Origin: Bursaphelenchus xylophilus
Taxonomy: Eukaryota; Nematoda; Chromadorea; Rhabditida; Aphelenchoididae
Assembly (NCBI GenBank): GCA_904066235.2
Contig: CAJFCV020000003.1
Location: forward strand, 6,572,001 to 6,636,000
Direction of reading: 5' to 3'
Length of the DNA: 64,000 bases
Part shown: piece after piece, positions 10,789 to 22,100 of the stretch
Position numbering within the stretch: the first letter of the stretch is position 1
How the letters are laid out: each line of letters begins with the position of its first letter
Position numbers and translations under genes: made by a program
Notes under the pieces: model-generated
Told to the model about the DNA's origin: nothing
The model's database searches: none
What the model saw: only the letters and a program-made list of their open reading frames with translations

Positions 10789-11781
10789 TCACATAAAGAT
10801 TTTCTGAGGTTCTTTTCGTTTCGAATTCAGCGGATGTAGTTCAGTTTCGTCGGCAATTCTGAACTTGTCGCCGTTCATCTGACGTATTCGAAGAGAAGAT
10901 TCTAACGGGATGGGATTTCTGAGATCAGACGGCTCAAAATCGACCGGCCTGTGAGTACGCCGATGGATGACAAGCACCGCTATCGCAAAGATGACTACAA
11001 AAACAATGGCCACTGAACCAGCAATAGCCAGGGGAACGAAGAGGGGATTTTCCGCCTTCTGAGGAGCACCTGGACGATCCACAATTAACTCCTTTGATGG
11101 CTCGGTTGGCCCTACAAAGGTGATCTTCTCCTTAAACGGCCACTTCGACGGTTGTTGCTGTCTGCTGTACATGTTTTCCCTTGTCGATTTCTTTGCTTGT
11201 CCACATAAGAAATCGGGATAGTTCTCCTGTGTGTAACACAAACAAGATACGTTGACATTTTCTCCAAAGTCCGGCTTCATTTTCCGACAATCCAACTGAT
11301 GGCAGTATTCATCCGGTTGTTTGAAGCAACAATCGCATCTGCGGGCACTTTAGATTATTGGAAGTCACTTACTCGTTTACCCGTCTTGTCTTTCTACTTT
11401 CGAAACAACGGGTCAGAAATTGGGAGCAGTCTTTTTTGTTGTCCAGTTGTCTGAAAAGGAAGATTGTAGTAGAAACGAACGCATTACCTGCAGATACAGA
11501 CTGATGGGGCCATTCTTTTGTTGACCACTTTATAGGCACTCAATCTCGAGCAGAACATGTCTCGCCAGTCATATTCACATTTGCAGGGCCATTCGAAAAC
11601 AAACATTTTATCCAAAGCCCGAAAGGCCGAGGCCACTGAATTCTGATGCAACAAATAATCATCATGACTTTCTGCAATTAAAATTAATCAAAATTCAGAT
11701 TATCTTACCTGATGAACATTGGAAAGCACTTGGATTAGTGGACGGAAACAGAGAGAATACAAGGGAAATAAACATCAGCAT
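10789..11781 (-). CDS. Cysteine-rich single-pass (type I) membrane protein, family not recognised
   Basis: I do not recognise this protein. Four exons read on the minus strand (11709-11781, 11488-11671, 11373-11450, 10789-11338) sum to 294 codons plus stop. Residues 1-~20 (MLMFISLVFSLFPSTNPSAF) look like a signal peptide. The ectodomain (~22-160) has 16 cysteines, including the CxC-type pieces CKC, CIC, CDCC and CLC, which suggests a disulfide-bonded domain. A ~25-residue membrane helix follows (PLAIAGSVAIVFVVIFAIAV), then a basic stop-transfer (HRRTHR) and a ~50-residue cytoplasmic tail. The spacing recalls cysteine-rich co-receptor ectodomains such as GFR-alpha/GAS1, but I cannot show homology. 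It converges with the upstream GPCR, the stop codons being 46 bp apart. Confidence 0.75.
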
Positions 11782-13130
11782 CTTCTTCCATTTAATCTCC
11801 GAGTAATCAAGTCATCATAACTCTGAAGTCAATTCAAATGTCAAGATATTCGAGAGCTATTTCAAAAGTAATGGCCGAAAACCTCTGGAGAAAGTACGGC
11901 CAAAAAAGGAAGGAAGAAACGCTTCGAAAAAGTAATCTTAAAATGTAAATCTTCAGAAAACTGACTGAATAATTTAAAAGAGTAGTCAGGAATACACTTC
12001 CAAATGAACCAGAAGGAAATATGCAGTAATCACTCATCGCTTACTTGAATCCTTGTATTATCAAAAAATCAATTCATTTAATTTGCAATGACACCAAAGT
12101 AATTGAAAACGGTTACTGTAGTTCTAATTGCCATGCAGAATTAGACCTCATGCGGGGACATTAAAGGTTTTATGAGTGTCGTATGAAATCATCCAAATAC
12201 CTGCTCAAAAAGTAAAGGAAAAGGATCCCTTCTCCCCCTTCCGTCCGAAACTGCTCCAAAATGGAATCCAATCCCGAAACGAGCCTTTTCCGACCGATTC
12301 AAAAGCATTTTGAGTTTTTTTACTGGCTGTTAATCTCTGCATGGACCACTTGCCGACGCACTCCTCAATAAGTGGTGTCCTGAAGTCGGAGTCAGCTTGA
12401 CATATTGGGAGATGCTTGGTTCGCCCAAAAAATGTGAAAACGGCGTCTTTTGTCTTTCAGAATTATCTTTTGCCACACCAACACAATGCTTTCCAGACAT
12501 GTGCTGTTCGGTCCAACATAAACACAGCCATAGCGCATAAACAATATTAATACGCAGTCTAGTTGCGGACTCGGGTTAATTGAAACCTCTTTTGAAAAAA
12601 CTGTCTGCAAGTGGACGTATGACATTTGGAACCACTTCCGGCAAACTCACATGTTGCTAAGGAAAGGCCACCAAGAATAATTCCGAGGCATATAATAAAT
12701 TGGTCATACTTTTAGGAGGAATTAACACGTCTGAAATTAAGCTGCTCGAAACCTTCTATAATAATAACCAACTTTTGTAGGTATGAACAAAAAAGTACAA
12801 AACGTGAAGTCAAGTACACTCGCTTAGGTAGCATAAACAATAATGACATTCTACAAACAGAATCTTCCAAGAAATTTTGAAGATTCTATAATATTATATT
12901 ATCCTACGTATTGTATATAAATAATATGCATTTACATATTTAAATATAAATTTACATACTATTTAATTAAATAATTTACAAAGAAAATCTTCAAATGGCC
13001 AAAATTGCGCGAAAGCGAAAGTTGACACATTGGGTCATGTCTTCTTTTATTGGAAACAAAATTTTTTGGAAAAGGAAATAAGAAAGTATTGACAGATTTG
13101 TGCTTCTGAATCTGTTTAATGTAAACATAC
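11782..13130. other. Intergenic, AT-rich, shared upstream region of two divergent genes
   Basis: The region lies between the start of the cysteine-rich membrane protein (minus) and the start of DMXL (plus), so it probably holds both promoters. Bases ~12840-12980 are very AT-rich. No gene, tRNA or clear repeat was supported; short open frames on the minus strand lack any family pattern. Confidence 0.5.
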
Positions 13131-16100
13131 ATGAACGTTCATCAAGTCCTCACTGGGGCTCTAAATTCAAACAATTTTTCTTTTTCAGTTGGATCCGTAG
13201 AAGGAAATAAATTTATTGTAAGTTGAAATAAATCATAATGTATTTGGTTTCAGGTTTGTGGAGTTGGTGTGAATGTCGTTATTCTAACTTCTAACTTTAC
13301 ACGGATTCAAGTAATACATTGCAATCAAACAGACTGCCTGGTCAGAGCGCTTAATTGTTGTTCCGACACTGGAAGGGTAAGATTAATACGAAAATATGAA
13401 CTTTTTAGTTTGCTGTTGCTTATGGATCAAAGGTCAGAATTTTCGAGCCAACTCTTACTACAGACGGAAATGTAAGTTTGTTTATTAAATTTAGAATTTC
13501 CGTTAATTTAGATATTTCCTTATACATGGACAGAAACGCAAAGTATACAAACTGAAAAGCAAGTCAACTATCTGGAATGGGTGCTGGAAGGATTGCGATT
13601 ACTTGTTTTGAGCGATAAAACAGTTATTTTATATCAGCATAGACTTCTGTCGACAGTTGTTAATCTGAATTCATCTTCAAAACATGTCGCTTTCTCCATA
13701 AACGACGATTTTGTAAGTGCAGCCGAAGGATTCAAGAACTTTTTTTTGTATTTTAGAGTTCAGCACATATCGAAGAATATTGGGAGAAATTGTGGTCAAC
13801 GGAGCTCTCTTCGAAACCCAAATATGTCAAGTTCTCTTCTGATTCTACTATTTTTGCAACATGTGGAGAAAGAGATCGTTTTGTAAAGATTTGGTATCCA
13901 CATGAACGTAAGTTGCTATAAATATTTTAAAATCCGCAACCTTTCATTCGAGGTAGATTTTATTTGTGGCAGATCAAGGGCAGTGCGAGGCCGAACATGT
14001 TAAAGAATGACTGTGGCGACTGGAAAATGGCTAGCCAAGCAGTTAGAATGATTGTAAAAGAGTAGGAGGGGCAGCCACAACCGTAATAGCTACCCAAAAA
14101 GTTGGGTGGTTGTAAAAAGGTTGACGTGTCAGCTAAATCAATTGCTAGCTGTTTTTGGGATGTGGATGCATTTCCAACACACTGATGAATATTCGGCCAA
14201 TGCCCGGTATGCCCCAAATGAAATCTGCCCCAAATGAAGGGTAGTATCGTTATATTCTTTCTTAGATTCCCAAAGACCTGGTCAGTGTGATTTCTCTTAC
14301 ATTTATCTTCAACATCCTGGAGAAGTATATGGATTCGAATGGCGAAGAACTGGAAAATATGTTCCGAGGAAATGTGTGAGCAACGTCTTGATTACTTGGT
14401 GTTCTGACAACACGTCGAGGATATGGAAACAAACTCCCAGCACCAATGATACCGTGGAGCAATTACTAACAGCTGTCCAGGTAGTTCAACAAGAGAAGCC
14501 GAGCAGAAAGAAAGTATCAAATAAACACAACACTCTCAAGAAAGCGAGGACTCGACTTATCTCCAAGATCAACAAATTGATGTAAGCCCAGGTTCCTTTT
14601 TAGTTTTGTTTTTTAGGCATAACAAAAACAATTCACCGATGATGCCTCGGGTCAAGTTCTCGATGATTAACAGAAATGCGACGTTTGCTGATTTCGCCAA
14701 TCCTGTGCACTCCCACAACGTCAGTTTCAGTTTGGCCGCGACGATCAACGCAGAGAACGGTAAACAGTAAAACTCTCATGAAAATGGCTTTTAGATTGTT
14801 TTCTCGTTCCATCAATGGATGGACGAGACACTCAAAGATCGTCGGCCTTTGCAGTTCATTGGTTAAACAACAAAGAGATGCTATTTTGTCATGGAGCCGA
14901 AAAGATTCTGGCCGAAGCTTTGTTTGGCGAGCATTCTGATAGTAGTGGTCATCGTTCCGGGACGGTTTCAGTTGAACTGACATCTCCTGTGGCCAATCCC
15001 GAAGGAACTCCAGCTCCACCAGATAACTTTTCGCTATTGCAGCCGGAGGGATCTGTGGGTACAGTATCCAATGGATCCACTGTTCTCTCAACTGAGATGG
15101 ATGCTGCCAAAGATGTACTGGATGTGAAGATTGAAGGCTTGATTCAGCAATGGAATAAATCTACGGACATTTTATTTGCAGTACATCCGGTCGATGGAAG
15201 TCTTTTGACATGGTAACAATATTAGCTTTAATTTTGGAATTCATTGCTTCCAGGATGGTTGAGGGGTTGGACGATGAATGGAGACAATCCGTGGTCAGCT
15301 TTGCCAGCCGTTCTCCAAATGCGTTCCCCTTGACGGATGCTGCATCTTTGAATTTAGGACTTTATGTTTTTAGTCCTCACGAGGCCAATTTTATGGATCT
15401 TCAACGACATATGAATGAATTAGCGAATGATGGTGGGTGTATTTGACTGTGTATTGATTGATATTGTTATGTTCAGATGCCTTCCACTCTGTCAGCCTTC
15501 TCACAAGTCATGAAAACGGTTCCTTAAATCTTTGGCAACTTTGTATGGAAGATAACAAGTTGTACAACAACATCATTAATGTAATTCACCGGTATCGCAT
15601 GTGTGGTCATCGTTTTCGAACTAATAACATTTCTCCTCACCCAATTCTCCCTCTTCTTTTGACTTCCAGTTCTCTACCAGCGCTTGAACAAAGTCCGGGA
15701 GAATCAGAATTGATTTTATGGAAGATTAATCCTGTAGGTCCTCTTTGTCAATCAGGCGGTGTGAGAGAACTCTCGAGAATAACAACTGTAAAGGACAACG
15801 CCTTCAAATGTCTCGCATGGGTTCCAGCTATTATCCCAAGGTAGGTAGTCATATTATAGATGGATAATTTATTGAGTTTGCAGTTTTGCTAATGGAACAG
15901 TATTCAATTCACCAAGTTCTTGTTTTATTACCTCTCGTGATGGCCATCTTGGAATATATCAAGCAGTATTGGATGCCAGAGGTCTGTTGGGAGAGTTGTT
16001 TTCTGGCAGTAGGCCCGAGTCAAGAGCAAGTTCAATCAGTTCGGAAGCTGAATATGACACTCCTGTTCAAACTGGTGTCAAGTTGGATGAGATGTTCAAT

Positions 16101-19100
16101 GTGGTGTCGACACAATCCACTGGAAAGCCTGGGTGTATGATCTTCTTGGCAGATGTGGAAGCAGCAGAAATTGGAGATGATGAGATCTTACTGTTGCATG
16201 TATTCAACGAAGATCTCTTATCGGACTTTGACTACCATGGAAAAAGCGAATCTGGATTTAACTTCTTTGTCATACTAATACAGAAAACTAAAGAAGAAAA
16301 AATAACCTTGAAGATGTGGTCTTTGAATATCTCCGTCCAAAAACCCACTTCTATCACTCTGAATACAGGTACCTGTCCATTTTTTATTATAATTATTACA
16401 GGCTGCGGAAAAAAAATCGAAACTTATTTTTATAGCTATATTTTATTTGGAAATAATGTCCCTCTTCCTTAAACAACAAAATTTACCGTAATAATGGCGA
16501 CTTATTTAATCAAAATAATTATCATCTCTTTTAACACGTGCCAAGATCTTTTTTATGCCGGTAGCTTCGAAAACCCCCGGTTCTTGGAGCCGATGAAATT
16601 TTCAAACGCCGTTTCAAGGGCGTCTTAATTGTGAACGGAATTCAATAAATACGTCATATCTCGGTGATGATGACGAATTTTTCAAAAAAAAATCACCAAG
16701 TGCTTTATTATCAGTTGGGACAAAAAGAAGTGAGAGTCAAATTCTAGGTACACCCTCCCTCTTCCATAGTTGGCGGAGTCCGTTTAATAGTATATTATGT
16801 AAGGGTCATTTGTATGCACATGAAAATTTTTGCATCAGGACCCATGAAAAAAGTTAAATTTTTTTGTCGTATTCAGTATTTTTAGAGAATCGAAAATTCC
16901 GGAGATTCTCCGTCGGCGGCCCTGAATTCTTGGCCACAGCGGCAGATGTGACTCCAACCGCAGCTCAATTAATCGTGAAGACGGTAAAAGTATACGATGA
17001 TATTTTAAATATGCCATCCAACATAACCGTGGACAATGTCGTCACATCAGCAGGCCATCTTCCTTCTTCTAGCGTTTATCCTGCATGTAGAACTCCCTAT
17101 CTTCTCTTATTATCCTGTTCTGATAGTAAGGTGAGATTTCTTCGATGCACTCAGAAAAAGGAAGGTGATCTTGAAACAACTTATTGCTGGGAAATATGGG
17201 GGATGATAAGTGGAATGGCTGACTCCTCTCTCTCGATTCCAGGTAACCTGCTGGGTACTGATTGATCGCTTTTCAGGAACTGTTTTCAGCATGGCTTCTG
17301 CTCATTCTGGTCGATTTGCTTGTGTATATAAACCTTTTACTTTGACGTCCCCGGTCGATATGTTGTCTTATTGCAAGAACCTTCATATTGCAATTTACGA
17401 ATGTGAGACGTCAGGAGGTGTGGAATGGCTACAGGAAAAAAATGTTCGGCTAGAAGCTACACTGGCTACCGAAAGGAAGTTGTTGGACACTAAATTGTGG
17501 TGTAATGATGACGTCAGTCTTAAAGGAACAAAGAGTGAGTGGCTTTAGTGAAATGACGACCTGTTGTGTAGGTTTGATAAGGATTGATTGGGCCAGCAAA
17601 GAAGACGGGGGCCACATTCTGACGGTTGGAATCGGGAATTTGGTATTCTTCTTCACCCAGGTGTCTCTCGACAAAGCTCAGCAGAACGTCGCGGTCATGC
17701 AAGAGCAATCACGACCGCAGTTACGCCGTGATTCCTCTTTGGCATCAAGTGTAACCCACGCGAAGAGCGGACTGAGTGAATGGATTTGTATTCGTTATCT
17801 GGTATTAGAATCTGTGGATGGACTGGCCCCTTTACCCACAATAATGTCCTGGTTGAGAGATGGCCTATTTGTGGTTGGAATGCCCAGTGAAATGAGAGTT
17901 TACAGCCAATGGAATATGATCCCATTGAAAGCTCCGGGTCATCAAAGCCCCACTGAAACAAGCAAGCCGGGATGTCTGGTGAAGTCGGTGAAAGTTATGG
18001 GAATCCGACCGGTCGCTTCCGTATCTAATCTTAGCACCAGTCAGTCGCATTCAGTACTGGATCAGCTTTTGAAGAAAGCGTCAAAGGTTGAACTTAATAA
18101 ATTGGACAAATCGGAACAGCCAAAGACTCTGGCTTCATTGGAATACATTGATTCATTGACCGATGAAGGTATATTTGAAGCAGCTCGGCTCTCCAATCCA
18201 ATGCTTCCACAATATCATCCTAAACAGTTAATTGAAATGTTAAATGCAGGGAAAACAAAAAGAGTTAAAGCCATCTTGTTACATGTTCTCAAGGCACTTA
18301 AAGTAAGTCAAGTACTTGGAAAGTTATCGTATTTTTTAGCAATATCAGTCAAGCAACAAGACTCGGTTAGCTCGAGGAGCTTCGATTAGATTCAATTCCA
18401 GCAAGGATGGGGAAGACAACACCCAGAGTAATAATGTAAACCGTCAACGATCGGTGACAGTCTTGGATGATGAGGAACTTGAATATGATGAGTTGGATGG
18501 AATCCCTCCACTCCCTTTATACTCGTTGTTGGAGATGGATGAAGCTTACGATGGAGATGAAAGGGCCGCAAATATTGATGGGTCTAAAGATGTTTGTTGT
18601 GTCTAACAATTGTAAGAGTTTAATTTTTATTTTTAGGTATACGATTCATTGTTCAATGATCAAGAATCAGATGAAGATTTGGATGATGTCTTGGAAAGTC
18701 TTCAAAAGGCCGACTCTCGATCACGCTCTTCCAGGTCACGGCATTCATCCACTTGCAGTGACAATCGGCAAATTCAGAATTCATTTACATCCAGACACAG
18801 TCGTGTTTTGACTGAACTTCTTACTCACACTCATCTGCCTGGTCTCTCAAGTGTCGATCAAATGCATCTCTTAGCTGTGGCTGATACTCTTAGTCAGTTT
18901 TCTCCCAGTGTTATGGATAAATTGGTTCAAGTAAATGCTTGTAAGTTTTTTTTTTTTACAATCGAAATTTTATAAAAAAAATATAAATATTAATTTATTT
19001 TAGCATTGAAACCGGATCAGAAGTCAAATTTAATTGACACGGCGGCCTCTGGGTATGCAAGTTCTGGAACTGGAATTGAGACTGTCGATGAGTGTGGCCT

Positions 19101-22100
19101 GAGATTCCTTATGGCCATGAAACAGCATGATTATCTCCTTCTCTGTCTTCCAAGAGCTCAACGACAGAAGTTAAGACAACAGTAAGTGTGTTGGCTTTTA
19201 ATGGTTATGTTGCTTCAGGGGAATGCCGATCTCACAGGTTATTTGGGCTTTCCATTCTGATGCCGAGAACGAACTTCTGAGTACAATTCCTTGTTATCAG
19301 AAAAGTCAGGAGACTTGGGATGGTCTTCGAAGTTATGGAGTTGCTTGGTGGTTGAAGAACAACACGACGCTTAGACTTATCATGGAGAAAGTGGCTAAGG
19401 CCGCCTTTCAAGCCCAACAAGATCCAATGGACGCTGCTTTGTTCTACCTGGCTATGAGAAAGAAAAACGTATTGACTCACTTGTTTAAGGTGCGTTTTTA
19501 GTTGTAAATATTACTGTATTTTTATTTTAGACTGTAAATGATAGCCGAATGTACGATTTTTTCCGGGAAGACTTTACTCAACAGAAATGGAAGAAGGCCG
19601 CGTTGAAGAATGCATTTGTATTGATGAGCAAACAACGATATCACAATGCTGCTGCTTTCTTCTTGCTAGGGGACTCTTTGAATGACGCCATTGAGGTATG
19701 TAACAACGAGGGCAAATCGGTTTTATTGCACTTTTAAAGACTATTCTCTCTCGACTGAAGGATCTCCAGTTGGCCATGGTTGTTGTCCGGTTATACGAAA
19801 CGGATCCAGACAAACAAGCCCAATTAATGGAAGAGATGTTGTGCAAGAATATCTTCAGATTAAACGCTGTAGAACTTCATGATCTCAGCAAAAGAGACAT
19901 GACCCAAGCTATCAGTCGGTTCCCAAAGACATCGACCGATCCTTTTGAAAGATCAATGGCCTTGTGGATGATTAAAGAATATGCAATGGCTGCTGCTGTA
20001 CTTGTTGAAGAAGCGGCTCATGACTCGATTCATCGAGACAGCGATACTTCTTTGTCAGACATCTTCAACTTTTACACTTTCTTGCGAAGGAATCCGTTGG
20101 TAATCAGACAGAGAATCACAAATGCCGGGGTTCAAGTTGCTACAACTGAAAAGTTCTTGGCTTTCTCGAAGCATCTCGAAAACAGGGTGACCACGCACGA
20201 AAGGAGATTGTACTTTAGGACTGCCGCTCTCCATTTGGCTTCTGGATGTCCTTTATTGGCGTTGGATGTATTGTCCGTGCTCCCAACAAGAATGGTGACA
20301 ACGGTCGACAAAACAACGTTCAATTCAGAATTAGAATTAGAGGACAAACAGGAGACGAAAGGAGGGGATACAGTGGACGCTCTTGATTGGTCAGCCCCAA
20401 CAAATGTTGTTAAAGATAGTGAGCTGAAGTTGGACTGGGAAGAAGAGGAGGAGAATGAAGAAACGACGGAGATTGAGGAAGAGGTGAAGATTGCCAAGGT
20501 TGTGGATGATCAGATAGCTCAGTTCAGATTCGATTCTGATGATGACAAGCAGAATCATACGGATTCTCTTGACTTTATTGCTCAGCATATGAAGTTTGTG
20601 GCCGCATTGAAGATGATGGCCGATGAACTTTCAACTCTGGCGTCAGGGGCGGAAGTGGATGGCGGAGAATTACGTCACGATATGTTACAGTGGTTGTCAA
20701 GGGAAAGTTCGGTCTTGCGAGAGGTCTGTGATTATGCCATCGATGAAGAACTTCTCAACACAAATCCGTTTATTGATCCAGTTCTACGAAGAAAATGGCT
20801 GTTATCCAATCAGAAGTTGATAAGGACCTTCACATCTTACTGTATTCTTCACAGTGCTCAGAACCATCGGCTGACTTCAGTCTTGATGGAATTGATTCTT
20901 CTTTTATTGGAAGTCCAACAAGAAACTAATGGTTGTCCTGAATTGGAGGCTGTCCAAACGAAGGCTTTTCCCTTATTTAATGCCTCGATCTCAGCCTGCA
21001 GAATGTTTGTTTCTTCTCCTCTTAACTTCCTCGAAGACCAATGTACTGATCTTTTATTGACCATCTCTAATATCCGTCGATCACCTCCTTTCGGAACTCC
21101 ATTTACGATGATCAGAAAGATTTATAATCTTTGTCAGGGATTATCTTCCTGTTTGTATCAGTCCCTTTCGTTTACTGATAATTTTGAGTAAGTTTTTGAT
21201 TGCCGATGTTAACTGTTGATTTAGGAAACACTACCAAGCATACGAAGATCTCAAAGTCCAAACGGCCCCTCAGAGTTGGCCTGGAGTAGATTCCTTGGTG
21301 GCATTGTTGTCAGTTGGAAAGGACGAAGAAGCTCCCAACTTGAGGTTACTGCTTGTCAAGATCTTTGTTTCAGTCTCCACATCCCTCTTCTGTTATGCTT
21401 TGGCTGGATATGATGCAAGATGGTTATATCGACTGTGTGTGAAGGAAGTAGACGCCGTCGCTTATGGTTACATATTTGGAGGTGGAGGAGAGAAGATTGT
21501 TCCAACCGGGCAAGCACCTGCAAGACCTCCTCGTAAGGGTCATTTAGCACTGAATATATATTGTTTAGCCCCACCAAGACCACCTATGCCAGGGTCTGCC
21601 GAAAAAGCTCGGACAAATTTTCATGCCAAGGTTCTGGGAGTGAATGAAGTAACAAAGCAACCATTACAGAATCATGTCCTTTCCTGTTGGGTCCCACCGA
21701 AGAAAAGTCTGGTACAATTTTTTGCTGAGAAGGTATGGTAGTTTAGTACAATTTTAATGATTGATGCAGATTCCTCCGGATCCTAGAGCTCCGAATGAAG
21801 TTATTTTTGACTCTGATCAATCCGAATCTGACACATCCGATGAGGAAGATCAGTTTGATTTGGATTTGGAAGTAATGACCAAACCCCACAAAGATCCCAC
21901 GAGTTATGCCTGGCTTCTGATTAGATATGCATGTATAGTGCAGCAGATTGAACGGCTCAAGAAATTCTTGCAAGTGGCTGGTTTTGAGATGCAAGGTAGG
22001 AACAAAAAAATACTGTCAAGTTATACTTGGGTTCAGAATTGGTCCGTTTGTCACCTCAGGTGAACAATATCTTCAAATTGTATACAAAATGGAGTAACCA

